64,000 nt of DNA from assembly GCF_000815105.2 (NCBI RefSeq), contig NZ_CP010310.2:4650001-4714000 (forward strand), in the 5' to 3' direction. Origin of the DNA: Pandoraea pulmonicola. GTDB lineage: Bacteria; Pseudomonadota; Gammaproteobacteria; Burkholderiales; Burkholderiaceae. Every line of letters starts with the position of its first letter. The first letter of the stretch is position 1. The position numbers and the translations under genes were made by a program. Below are positions 42,769 to 51,604 of this stretch, piece after piece. Under the pieces are notes generated by a model. It saw nothing but the letters and a program-made list of their open reading frames with translations, was not told the origin of the DNA and did no database searches.

Positions 42769-42829
42769 ATATAAACCAATAGAATCTCGTTTATATTCCC
42801 CATAAATTTCAGTGATTTCACTACACTGA
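42769..42829. promoter_or_regulatory. Operator region between nagAa and the NahR/NagR-like regulator
   Basis: Two inverted repeats in AT-rich DNA: ATATAAAC (42769-42776) with GTTTATAT (42789-42796), and TCAGTG (42809-42814) with CACTGA (42824-42829). Both fit the size of LysR-type sites (T-N11-A class). The first overlaps a possible -10 (TATATA/TATAAC) of the oxygenase operon. NahR-type regulators bind upstream of such operons and activate with salicylate. Confidence 0.5.
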
Positions 42830-42858
42830 CGGCGAAAGCCCCTCGGGGGGCAAGTTCC

Positions 42859-43770
42859 ATGGACCTGCATTCCGTCGACCTGAACCTGCTGGTGGTTTTC
42901 CAGCATCTGTACAACGCGCGACGCGTCTCACGCGTGGCGGACGCGCTCGGCGTCACGCAGCCGGCCGTGAGCAATTCGCTCGCCCGCTTGCGAAAACTCT
43001 TCAACGACGAGTTGTTCATCCGGACTTCGCGGGGCATGCTGCCCACGCCGATGGCGATCGAGCTGGCAGAACCGGTGGCCGCCGCGCTCGACGCCCTGCA
43101 TGGCGTCTTCAACCGTCAGCTCGCCTTCGATCCGGCCACGAGCCAGCGCGCGTTCCGGATCGCCATGACGGACATCGGTGAGGTGCACTTTCTTCCGAAG
43201 CTCATGCATGCGCTGGGCGAGCGGGCGCCGGGCATCACGGTCAGCACCGTGCGCAACACGGCGGTCAATTTGCAGGAGGAGATGGCGGCGGGTCAGGTGG
43301 ACCTCGCCGTGGGGCACTTGCCGGACCTCACGGCCGAGTTCTTTCAGCGACGGCTGTTCCGCCAGCGCTATGTGTGCATGTTCCGGCCGGGGCATCCGCT
43401 CGACAGGAAAGGCCGCAACCGCATGACCCGCGAGGACTTCGAGCGCGCCGAGCAGGTGATGGTGGTCGCGGCGGGCACCGGACACGGGCAGGTCGACGAA
43501 CTGATGGCCCGCGCGCACGTGCAGCGCAATATCCGGCTGCGCGTGCCCCACTTCGTGGCGCTCGCCGACATTCTTCACGCCACCGACCTGATCGCGACCG
43601 TGACGGAGAAGTTCGCGCAACGCAGCGCGCGGCATTTCGGGCTGCGTTACGTCGACCATCCGCTCGACCTGCCCGACGTGCAGATCAACCTCTTCTGGCA
43701 TGCGCGCTACCACCGCGAGCCCGCGAGTCAGTGGATGCGCACGCTGCTCTTCGACCTGTTCTCTGAGTGA
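42859..43770 (+). CDS. nagR: LysR-type transcriptional activator, NahR/NagR group
   Basis: 303 residues. N-terminal winged HTH (VDLNLLVVFQHLYNARRVSRVADALGVTQPAVSNSLARLRKLFNDELFIRTSRGM), then the inducer-binding domain with FRIAMTDIGEVHFLPKLM, VVAAGTGHGQVDELM and the end LLFDLFSE, all close to NahR/NagR/DntR as I remember them. Those proteins bind salicylate-type inducers. Divergent placement from the oxygenase operon supports control of it. Confidence 0.82.
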   Translation: MDLHSVDLNLLVVFQHLYNARRVSRVADALGVTQPAVSNSLARLRKLFNDELFIRTSRGMLPTPMAIELAEPVAAALDALHGVFNRQLAFDPATSQRAFRIAMTDIGEVHFLPKLMHALGERAPGITVSTVRNTAVNLQEEMAAGQVDLAVGHLPDLTAEFFQRRLFRQRYVCMFRPGHPLDRKGRNRMTREDFERAEQVMVVAAGTGHGQVDELMARAHVQRNIRLRVPHFVALADILHATDLIATVTEKFAQRSARHFGLRYVDHPLDLPDVQINLFWHARYHREPASQWMRTLLFDLFSE

Positions 43771-43830
43771 CGCCGCGGGCCGCTCACGGTCGCGACGACC
43801 ATGGCGCGCCACGCCGCATCAGGCTGCGGG

Positions 43831-44574
43831 TCAGGCGCTGTAGCCGCCGTCGATCGTCAGGCTCGCGCCGGTCACGAAGCCGGCTTCGTCGCTGGCGACG
43901 TAGGCCACCATTGCGGCGATTTCCTCCGGCCTGGCGTGGCGCTTGAGCGCCATGAGGTCGTGCATGCCGCCAGCGAACTCGCCTGCCGCCGGGTTCATGT
44001 CGGTGTTGGTCGGCCCCGGTTGCACGTTGTTGACGGTGATGCCCCGCGGCCCCAGATCGCGCGCCATCCCCTTGACCAGGCCGACCAGCGCCGCCTTGCT
44101 CATCGAGTACGTGGCGCCGCCCACGAAGGCCATCCGATCCGCATTGCACGAACCGATGTTGATGATGCGGCCACCGTCGCCCATGTGCGCGAGCGCCGCC
44201 TTCGATGCGACGAACACGGAGCGCACGTTCACGTCGAGCATCCGGTCGAATTCTTCGAGCGCGAGATCGGCCACCGGCGCTATCGAGAACACCCCGGCGT
44301 TGTTGACGAGGATGTCGATGCGTCCGAGCTGCTGCGCGGCGTCGTTGATCGCGCGCGTCAGAGCGGCCGCATCCGCGGCGTCGGCCTGCAGCGCGAGGGC
44401 CCGGCCGCCCGATGCCTGGATACGGGCGGCCAACGCCTCGGCGGTGGCCTTCGAGCCCTTGTAGGTGAAGGCGACGGCAGCGCCCTCATCGGCGAAACGC
44501 TGAACGATGGCCGCGCCGATGCCGCGCGAACCGCCCGTCACGAAAGCCACCTTGCCCTGGAAATTCGTTGCCAT
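43831..44574 (-). CDS. SDR-family oxidoreductase
   Basis: 247 residues of the classical SDR type: TGGSRGIGAAI (coenzyme loop), VNNAGV (NNAG), catalytic Ser (IINIGSCNADR) and YSMSK (Tyr-x3-Lys), PGPTNTDMNP. Resembles FabG-like 3-oxoacyl reductases. The gene is divergent from a LysR regulator 107 bp away, which probably controls it. Convergent with nagR; not obviously part of salicylate degradation. Confidence 0.88.
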   Translation of the reverse strand: MATNFQGKVAFVTGGSRGIGAAIVQRFADEGAAVAFTYKGSKATAEALAARIQASGGRALALQADAADAAALTRAINDAAQQLGRIDILVNNAGVFSIAPVADLALEEFDRMLDVNVRSVFVASKAALAHMGDGGRIINIGSCNADRMAFVGGATYSMSKAALVGLVKGMARDLGPRGITVNNVQPGPTNTDMNPAAGEFAGGMHDLMALKRHARPEEIAAMVAYVASDEAGFVTGASLTIDGGYSA

Positions 44575-44642
44575 GTTTGACTCCTTTTCGGTTGAAAGTG
44601 ACGCCAGTATCGTTGGCGGATTACCTCACAACTAGCCCATAA

Positions 44643-44654
44643 TGATGAACATCA
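44643..44654. promoter_or_regulatory. Small inverted repeat in the SDR-LysR divergent region
   Basis: TGATG-AA-CATCA lies 27 bp before the LysR ATG in the 107-bp gap. It could be part of the binding site of that regulator. It is short and may be chance. Confidence 0.3.
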
Positions 44655-44681
44655 GTTTCAACTTCATGGAATAGACAAGCG

Positions 44682-45605
44682 ATGGACGCCTTGCATCTGA
44701 TCGAATCGTTCGTGCTGAGCGCGCAGGCCGGAAGCTTCTCCGCGGCGGCGCGCCGGCTCGGGATGACGCCTGCGGCAGTGAGCAAGAACGTGGCGCGCCT
44801 GGAAGCCCGGCTCGGCCTGCGGCTGTTCCACCGCAGTACGCGCAGTCTCACGCTGACCACCGGGGGCGAGCGCTTCCTGCTCGACGTCGACGGACCGTTC
44901 GCCGCGCTCGCCGACGCCTTCTCGCGGGCAGCCGAGCGCGAGAGTGCACCGTCGGGCGTGCTCAAGGTGAGCGTTGCCCATTCCTTCGGCCGGCAGTATC
45001 TGGTGCCGCTGCTGGGGGAATTTCTGGCGCGCTATCCGGATATCGTCCCCGACTGGCGCTTCGACAACCGCAGCGTGGATGTCGTGGCAGAAGGTTTCGA
45101 CGCCGCCATCGGCGGTGGCATCGAACTGACACCGGGCGTGATCGCGCGCCGCCTGGCGCCGACCTATGCCGTGATCTGCGCGTCGCCGGCGTACATGGCC
45201 GGACGCGCGCTCCCCGCGCATCCGTCGGCACTCGCATCGTTAGACGCCGTGATCCGTCGTTCGGGCACGAGCGGACGGCTACGCGCCTGGGAGCTGCGCA
45301 ACGCCATCGGGGAACGAGTGAACGTCGAGGCCCGCACCCGCATGATCTTCGACGATCCGGAAGCGATGGCCCATGCCGTTGCGCTCGGCTACGGCGTGGC
45401 GCTGCTGCCGATGCCGCACGCGGCACCCCTGCTGGCCGATGGCCGCATTCAACGTCTGCTGCCGGGATGGTACGAGGAGTACGGCGGCGTTTTCATCTAC
45501 TACTCGAACAAGAAGCAGTTGCCGCTGCGCACGCGGGTGTTCGTGGATCATGTCGCGCAGGCGTTCGAGGAACAACGCCTCGCGGCATGCTTCGATGGAC
45601 GTTGA
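44682..45605 (+). CDS. LysR-family transcriptional regulator
   Basis: 307 residues. HTH region FVLSAQAGSFSAAARRLGMTPAAVSKNVARLEARLGLRLFHRSTRSLTLT, then a substrate-binding domain of the CrgA/DsdC-like group with VADVV-type VDVVAEGFDAAIGGG and LPMPHAAPLLADGR. ATG 44682. Divergent from the SDR gene, its likely target; inducer unknown. Confidence 0.88.
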   Translation: MDALHLIESFVLSAQAGSFSAAARRLGMTPAAVSKNVARLEARLGLRLFHRSTRSLTLTTGGERFLLDVDGPFAALADAFSRAAERESAPSGVLKVSVAHSFGRQYLVPLLGEFLARYPDIVPDWRFDNRSVDVVAEGFDAAIGGGIELTPGVIARRLAPTYAVICASPAYMAGRALPAHPSALASLDAVIRRSGTSGRLRAWELRNAIGERVNVEARTRMIFDDPEAMAHAVALGYGVALLPMPHAAPLLADGRIQRLLPGWYEEYGGVFIYYSNKKQLPLRTRVFVDHVAQAFEEQRLAACFDGR

Positions 45606-45685
45606 TGCGCGTCGATGCGAGTTGACGTGCTGGAGATCGCCGACGGTCGACGGCGCATGCGGAGTCGGCGCAACGCCAGCGTCGC

Positions 45686-46054
45686 CTATCGATGCGAGAG
45701 GATGTTGATCAGCCGGCCGAGCGGGTCGCGCACATAGAAGCGCCGCACGCCCCACGGCTCGTCGGCAGGGCCGTATTCGATGGCGATGCCGGCGTTCCGC
45801 ATCCGCGTGAGCGCACCGTCGGGACCGTCGATGTCGTCGACTTCGATCGACAGATCCGGCACGGCGGTGTCGTTGCCGCCTTGCGTTGCCACACTCATCT
45901 GCACCGTCATCTTCGATGCATTGCCGTAAGTCGCGATCCAGCCGTGATCCATCAGCAGATCCAGCCCCAGCAATTCGCCGTAGAAGCGCTGTGCCGCCTG
46001 CAACGCTTGCGGCGACGGCGCTGCAAGATTGGCAACGATGCGATTGACCTTCAT
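45686..46054 (-). CDS. VOC-family (glyoxalase/bleomycin-resistance-like) protein
   Basis: 122 residues, one pair of beta-alpha-beta-beta-beta modules: VNRIVANLAAPSPQALQAAQRFYGELLGLDLLMDHGW... and WGVRRFYVRDPLGRLINIL. Single-domain VOC proteins act as dimers with a metal or as drug-binding proteins; function here unknown. ATG 46054 has GGAGGACGAGG upstream; longer frames to the right are not supported. Confidence 0.85.
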   Translation of the reverse strand: MKVNRIVANLAAPSPQALQAAQRFYGELLGLDLLMDHGWIATYGNASKMTVQMSVATQGGNDTAVPDLSIEVDDIDGPDGALTRMRNAGIAIEYGPADEPWGVRRFYVRDPLGRLINILSHR

Positions 46055-46181
46055 CCTCGTCCTCCGTGAGTGAACAACCGGATTGAACCGTCGAGCGTAG
46101 CATGGTCCCCGGCGCGATCGCACCTTGCCATGGGGGCCGCCGTGCACTGTAATGAAAGCGTCGGGCCGACGCGTCGCATGT

Positions 46182-46208
46182 GTGGCATATGTGGCATATG
46201 TGGCATGG
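46182..46208. repeat. 9-bp tandem repeat in a divergent promoter region
   Basis: GTGGCATAT at 46182 and 46191, then GTGGCATGG at 46200. It lies between the VOC gene and the secreted-protein gene, 47 bp before the ATG of the latter, where copy-number change could alter promoter spacing. Confidence 0.8.
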
Positions 46209-46254
46209 GCGGGAGAACACCGGAGCGTCGGCCGCAGGGGGTGGGAGATCCGAC

Positions 46255-46683
46255 ATGGACGCCACGCGAACGATATTGCGCGCGATGGCCTTCGTCGCGT
46301 GCATGCTGAGCGCATGCGCGGCGCAGGCCCAATCCGCCTATCCACCGCCGCACCTCGAAGTCGACGTGGCGGTCGGCCAGAAGGTCGCGATCTGGGTGCA
46401 GTCGAACTACAGCGTATTGTGCCGCTCGCTCGGTCAGCCGACCTTCGAACTCGATTCGAAGCCCACGCTCGGCGAAGTGATGGCCGAATGGATCGACTAC
46501 ACGGTGCCGGACGGCCAACGCTGCGAGACGATGCGTTTTCCCGGCATGATCGTCTGGTATCAGGCCGGCCAAGTGGCGGGCACCGAGGTCGTCGTCTGGA
46601 CGGTCGGCTTTCCGCGCGAACTCACCAGCCGCGTTCCCAGCAGCGGCGACCATCGCGTCACCACGACCGTCATCGTGCACTAG
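46255..46683 (+). CDS. Hypothetical secreted or lipid-anchored protein
   Basis: 142 residues. N-terminal signal MDATRTILRAMAFVACMLSACAAQAQS, which fits either signal peptidase I (AQA-QS) or a lipoprotein box (LSAC). The mature part starts PPPHLEVDVAVGQKVAIWVQSNYSVLCRSLG and ends with a beta-rich stretch; two Cys (VLCRS and GQRCETM) may form a disulfide. I do not recognise the family. ATG 46255 has GGGAG upstream. A 9-bp tandem repeat lies just before it. Confidence 0.65.
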   Translation: MDATRTILRAMAFVACMLSACAAQAQSAYPPPHLEVDVAVGQKVAIWVQSNYSVLCRSLGQPTFELDSKPTLGEVMAEWIDYTVPDGQRCETMRFPGMIVWYQAGQVAGTEVVVWTVGFPRELTSRVPSSGDHRVTTTVIVH

Positions 46684-46827
46684 CGCCTGACCTCTCGAGA
46701 TCCTCTTCGGGACTTTTCGGATTTACGGCACCATCGGTGGCCGAATGCTTGCGTTCGACGTATGTCAGCGACATAGAATTTCTCACACCGCATGACATCC
46801 GAACACAACACTCCGAGGCCACGAACC

Positions 46828-47007
46828 ATGATCAAGTTCACTCCCGAAACACGCATGAAACTGCAGAGCATCGGCGGCTTCGCCGTGCTGGGCGCCGCCG
46901 TGACAGGCGTTGTCGTGGGCAAGACGGATCTGCCCTACGACCCACGCGACGTAGGCGCCATCGTGTTTGCCGCCGTATCCGCTCTCTGGCTTTTTCGCCG
47001 CAGGTGA
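46828..47007 (+). CDS. Small hypothetical membrane protein
   Basis: 59 residues, MIKFTPETRMKLQSIGGFAV at the start, two short hydrophobic segments (about 15-30 and 41-55) and a basic end WLFRRR. CGAGG lies ~12 bp before ATG 46828; GTG or ATG 46792 are weaker starts. Its stop overlaps a GTG that opens the next membrane-protein frame (GTGA), so the two may be a coupled pair. Family not recognised. Confidence 0.45.
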   Translation: MIKFTPETRMKLQSIGGFAVLGAAVTGVVVGKTDLPYDPRDVGAIVFAAVSALWLFRRR

Positions 47008-47318
47008 CATACGTGTTGAGCGACTTTCCATTCGATGGCAACTGGGTCGACTGCGGCGCCGTGTTGACCGGCGTGGCGTATGTCGCATGGCGTGCCTGGC
47101 AGATGCGACACGCCACCACACGCGGGCTGACGTGCTCTTCCGAATTCGCCTTCGGTGTGGCGGTCTTTCCTCAGTGCCTGTTGCTGGTATGCGTGATGTC
47201 GTCGGCAATCATCGACGGCCTCGCCCAGTCCAGTCGCGCGAGTCTTTGCGTTGCCGGCAGCTACGCGCTGGGCGCCATGTGGGACGTGCGACGCAGCCGC
47301 CGCACGCGCAAGCGTTAG
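47004..47318 (+). CDS. Hypothetical membrane protein coupled to the preceding ORF
   Basis: 104 residues from GTG 47004 (VTYVLSDFPFDGNWVDCGAV), three likely membrane segments and a strongly basic C-terminus (DVRRSRRTRKR). Translational coupling by GTGA with the 59-residue ORF and the membrane character of both suggest a two-component membrane unit. Size is holin-like but no phage gene is nearby. Immediately after the stop come seven copies of GTTGGC. Confidence 0.4.
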   Translation: MTYVLSDFPFDGNWVDCGAVLTGVAYVAWRAWQMRHATTRGLTCSSEFAFGVAVFPQCLLLVCVMSSAIIDGLAQSSRASLCVAGSYALGAMWDVRRSRRTRKR

Positions 47319-47322
47319 CGTC

Positions 47323-47364
47323 GTTGGCGTTGGCGTTGGCGTTGGCGTTGGCGTTGGCGTTGGC
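47323..47364 (+). repeat. Hexanucleotide tandem repeat (GTTGGC)7
   Basis: Seven perfect copies of GTTGGC, starting five bases after a stop codon and ending 17 bp before the icd terminator. Likely to vary in copy number between strains. Confidence 0.95.
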
Positions 47365-47381
47365 GAACGATCGAGGCAATG

Positions 47382-47415
47382 AAAAAGCCCCGGTCGGCAA
47401 TACCCGACCGGGGCT
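47382..47415 (-). terminator. Terminator of icd
   Basis: AGCCCCGGTCGG (47386-47397) with CCGACCGGGGCT (47404-47415); the minus strand continues TTTTTC. Confidence 0.9.
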
Positions 47416-47491
47416 TGATCGTTGCATGTCCGGGACTCGTCACACGCATTGCGTTGCGGTGCGCTGCGCGTCGTCGCGAACAGGCTGCGGC

Positions 47492-48748
<1,257 letters not shown>

Positions 48749-48863
48749 GGTGGAGCTCCAATGGATAGATCGGACGGGGTGCATCGAGCGAGGAACATCG
48801 GGGGGCTTGCCCGGCACATTGCCGTCCTATTGTAGTCACTGCGCTCGTCTGCGCGTATGACAA

Positions 48864-48884
48864 GATATAAGTCTTATATAAGAC
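48864..48884 (-). promoter_or_regulatory. Predicted icd promoter with palindromic operator
   Basis: A perfect 14-bp palindrome GTCTTATATAAGAC (48871-48884) is followed on the minus strand by T and then TATATC (48869-48864), a possible -10. A third half-site (ATAAGAC) adjoins at 48885. The same core TCTTATATAAGA abuts the -10 of the DUF3579 gene at 63776-63787. A transcription factor site is likely; the factor is not identified. A second -10-like TACAAT (48834-48829) is nearer the gene. Confidence 0.55.
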
Positions 48885-48989
48885 ATAAGACTGATATTCC
48901 GAATTATGCATTAACATGGCGGGGCTGACCAGAGTCGGGCTTCTGAACTGGCCTGTTGCGTCGGCAGTTTTCGATTTTCGTTCCACCGT

Positions 48990-49580
48990 ATGACACTTCT
49001 CGCGCTTAACAAACCCTTCGGCACCATCTGCCAGTTCTCGCCGCACCCCACGCGTCCCACGCTCGCCGAGTGGGTGCGGCGCCCTGGCGTCTATCCCGCC
49101 GGCAGGCTCGATGCCGACAGCGAAGGACTGCTGCTGCTCACCGACGATGGACGCTTGCAGGCACGCATTGCGGAGCCGGAGCGCAAGTTGCCCAAGACCT
49201 ATTGGGCGCAGGTCGAAGGGGCCTACGACGAGGCGGCGGTTGCCCGCCTGCGCGGGGGCCTGGACCTGGGCGACTTCGTCACGTTGCCGTGCGAGGCGCG
49301 CGAAATTGCCGAGCCGGATGGCCTGTGGTTGCGCGATCCGCCCATCCGCCACCGGGCGAATATCCCGACGCACTGGCTCGAAATCAAACTCGTCGAAGGC
49401 AAGAATCGGCAGGTCCGGCGCATGACCGCCGCCGTGGGCAAACCGACGCTGCGCCTGGTGCGCGTGGCAATCGGCCCGGTCGACGTCTTTTCGTTGAACC
49501 TCGCGCCGGGCCAGTGGTGCGAGCTTCCGCAACAAATATTTACATTTTCCAGTCAACGCAGCACGCGCTCCTCTCGTTGA
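48990..49580 (+). CDS. rluE: Pseudouridine synthase, RluE/RsuA family
   Basis: 196 residues. The catalytic GRLDADSEGLLLLT motif, NKPFGTICQFS and EGKNRQVRRMTAAVGKPTLRLVRVAIGP are RsuA-family marks; lack of an S4 domain and size point to RluE (23S U2457). ATG 48990 is taken; no strong Shine-Dalgarno is visible. Divergent from icd. Confidence 0.9.
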   Translation: MTLLALNKPFGTICQFSPHPTRPTLAEWVRRPGVYPAGRLDADSEGLLLLTDDGRLQARIAEPERKLPKTYWAQVEGAYDEAAVARLRGGLDLGDFVTLPCEAREIAEPDGLWLRDPPIRHRANIPTHWLEIKLVEGKNRQVRRMTAAVGKPTLRLVRVAIGPVDVFSLNLAPGQWCELPQQIFTFSSQRSTRSSR

Positions 49581-49632
49581 GGGAACAGGTGCGCAACATA
49601 GGCACCACTAACCGAAACGAGGAAACCAAGTC

Positions 49633-49881
49633 ATGAACAAACTGCTGCTCGCATTGACCGCCGGCCTGATTGTGTCCGGCGCCGCAATGGCCCAACAATC
49701 GGCGCCGGCCACGGCGCCTGTCGCACCGGCAGCGCCTGCAGCAGCAGGTCCGGCGGTGTCGGCACCGGCCGCTGCCGATCAGGCTGCTCCGGCGAAGAAG
49801 GCCACCAAGCACAAGAAGCATCACCACAGGAAGTCCGGCAAGAAGAGCGCGACCCAGCCGGCCACCGGTAACAAGCCGTAA
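49633..49881 (+). CDS. Small secreted Ala/Pro/Lys/His-rich protein
   Basis: 82 residues: signal peptide MNKLLLALTAGLIVSGAAMA, an Ala/Pro-rich linker, then a very basic tail (KKATKHKKHHHRKSGKKSA). Composition recalls acid-shock (Asr-like) periplasmic proteins, but this is low-complexity likeness only. GAGGAAACC precedes ATG 49633. A shorter paralogue follows 127 bp later, so this is a tandem duplication. Confidence 0.7.
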   Translation: MNKLLLALTAGLIVSGAAMAQQSAPATAPVAPAAPAAAGPAVSAPAAADQAAPAKKATKHKKHHHRKSGKKSATQPATGNKP

Positions 49882-50008
49882 TACTTGTGCGCTGAAAAAT
49901 CCGCGAGCGGGTTGTCAACCGATGTCCTGAACGGACGTTAAAGGAGATGACTCACTTCGCGGGTCAACGAGTACACCATCCAAACATCGAGCTCCAACGA
50001 GGAATCTC

Positions 50009-50215
50009 ATGAAAAAACTGATCGCTGCCCTGGTCGCTGGCCTGTTCGCAACTGGCGTGTTCGCCCAAGCTTCGGCTCCGGCCGCTGACGCGGGTGCTGC
50101 TCCGGCCGCCGCAAGCAAGCCGGCTGCCAAGAAGAAGTCGTCGCATAAGAAGTCGCACAAGAAGTCGGCGAAGAAGGCTTCGGCTGCTGAAGCTCCGGCC
50201 GCTGCCAGCAAGTAA
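50009..50215 (+). CDS. Small secreted Ala/Lys-rich protein, paralogue of the preceding gene
   Basis: 68 residues: signal MKKLIAALVAGLFATGVFA, Ala-rich linker, then Lys/Ser repeats (SKPAAKKKSSHKKSHKKSAKK). Same architecture as the protein encoded just upstream. GAGGAATCTC precedes ATG 50009. A strong terminator follows, so both may share a transcript. Codon use is strongly biased (AAG, GCT), which suggests high expression. Confidence 0.7.
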   Translation: MKKLIAALVAGLFATGVFAQASAPAADAGAAPAAASKPAAKKKSSHKKSHKKSAKKASAAEAPAAASK

Positions 50216-50253
50216 GTACCACGTCGCGCGGCTCGGCTGCGCAACGGACGGTG

Positions 50254-50285
50254 AAGCAGGTTGCCCATGCAACCTGCTTTTTTTT
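50254..50285 (+). terminator. Terminator after the small secreted proteins
   Basis: Perfect 11-bp stem AAGCAGGTTGC/GCAACCTGCTT (50254-50279) with eight T. Confidence 0.95.
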
Positions 50286-50348
50286 CGTCCCGCCGCTACA
50301 ATGACTCGCCACTCATCTGACGTTCCCCCGATCTTCTCAGGAGTCCCC

Positions 50349-50828
50349 GTGATCCGGATTTCACGTCAGCTGGCCGCGCTCGCCGCCAGCGCCACGTTCA
50401 GCACCCTCGCCGCCTTCATGGCACTCTCCCCGGCTGCCGCCATCGCCCAGATCAAGCAGCCCGGGCAGTTCCCGACCGTCCAGCTCTCCGCCGGCATGTT
50501 TGTCATCAAGGCCGAAGTCGCCGCCAACGAGGCAGACCGCGAGCAGGGCCTGATGTACCGCACGACCATGCCGGCCAACGCCGGCATGCTCTTCGTCTTC
50601 GAACAACGTGCGGGCCACTGCTTCTGGATGAAGAACACGAACCTGCCGCTGTCGATTGCGTTTCTCGCCGACGATGGAACGATCGTGAACATCGAAGACA
50701 TGGCCCCGCAGACCGAAGACAATCACTGCCCGCGTGCGGCGGTGCGTTATGCACTCGAAATGAATCAGGGCTGGTTCAAGAGCAAGAACATCGGCCCCGG
50801 CGCGAAAATCTCGGGCTTGCCGCGCTGA
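50349..50828 (+). CDS. DUF192 family secreted protein
   Basis: 159 residues. Signal peptide ending SPAAAIAQ, then the DUF192 fold: FVIKAEVAANEADREQGLMYRTTMPANAGMLFVFE, HCFWMKNTNLPLSIAFLADDGTIVNIEDM and VRYALEMNQGWFKSKNIGPG. Function of the family is not established. The start is GTG 50349, decided by CAGGAG five bases upstream; ATG 50301 lies just after the terminator and has no site. Confidence 0.85.
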   Translation: MIRISRQLAALAASATFSTLAAFMALSPAAAIAQIKQPGQFPTVQLSAGMFVIKAEVAANEADREQGLMYRTTMPANAGMLFVFEQRAGHCFWMKNTNLPLSIAFLADDGTIVNIEDMAPQTEDNHCPRAAVRYALEMNQGWFKSKNIGPGAKISGLPR

Positions 50829-50875
50829 TCGCCACTCATTCGCAGCGCAGCGCGAAGTCACCCAATGCATCGCGT

Positions 50876-51604
50876 TTAGCGCGCGCCGCTCGAAATTTCC
50901 AGCGCCGCCCCTAGCGAGCGCTCCAGGAAACGGTCCAGCAACCAGGGATCGAAGTGGCGTCCGCGCTCGCCGAGCATGGCGCCGACGATCTGCGTCGGGC
51001 TGAGCGCCGAGCGATACGGGCGGTGGCTTGCAAGCGCGTCGAACACATCCACCAGCGCGACGATGCGCCCCGCCAACGGAATCCGGTTGCCGGACAGCCC
51101 GTATGGATAGCCACCGCCGTCATAACGCTCGTGATGCGAGCGCGCCACCGTGGACGCCAACTCACACGCCGCACCGCCGATCGCACTGAGGACATCGGCG
51201 CCCAGTTGCGGGTGCATGCGCATCACGGCCATCTCTTCGTCGGTGAGTCTGCCGGGCTTCTCCAGAATTGCATTCGGAATGCAGAGCTTGCCGGTGTCGT
51301 GCAACGCGGCGGCAAGCCCGAGCGCTTGCGCCTTGACGGTGGACATGCCCAACGACTGCGCGAAGCGCCATGCGAGTGCGCCGACGCGCCACATATGCGT
51401 GGCCGTGCCGCCGCGCTTGTGCTCGGCGAGGCGAAACAGCGTCCAGGCGGCGGGCGGCAGACTGCGCATGAGACGCGCATCGGCGAGCCAGTACCGATGC
51501 GACTCGTCGTGCCGCACACCGATGCGGCCCGTCTCGGGAGGGAGGAAAAACGAGGGGGAAGTTGCGGAGGTGGCGCCGCACATTGGCGCCGGGTCTTCTG
51601 GCAT
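50876..51604 (-). CDS. HD-GYP domain protein (putative c-di-GMP phosphodiesterase)
   Basis: 242 residues. ALHDTGKLCIPNAIL (HD), HHERYDGGGYPYGLSG (HHE...GYP) and LVDVFDALASHRPYR are the HD-GYP motifs. The ~60-residue N-terminus has no recognisable sensor domain. It probably breaks c-di-GMP to GMP in the cytosol. No diguanylate cyclase is nearby. Confidence 0.85.
   Translation of the reverse strand: MPEDPAPMCGATSATSPSFFLPPETGRIGVRHDESHRYWLADARLMRSLPPAAWTLFRLAEHKRGGTATHMWRVGALAWRFAQSLGMSTVKAQALGLAAALHDTGKLCIPNAILEKPGRLTDEEMAVMRMHPQLGADVLSAIGGAACELASTVARSHHERYDGGGYPYGLSGNRIPLAGRIVALVDVFDALASHRPYRSALSPTQIVGAMLGERGRHFDPWLLDRFLERSLGAALEISSGAR

Noticed and set aside
42682..42906. N-terminal extension of the reductase to 42906
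   Set aside because: It would run through the operator region and the start of the divergent regulator; ATG 42681 has GGAGACG and begins directly with the ferredoxin domain.
45279..46304. Longer minus-strand frame joining the LysR 3' end and the VOC gene region
   Set aside because: It is in a different frame from the VOC domain and overlaps the LysR gene; no domain seen.
47323..47364. Short CRISPR-like array
   Set aside because: Contiguous 6-bp units without spacers; no cas genes in the window.
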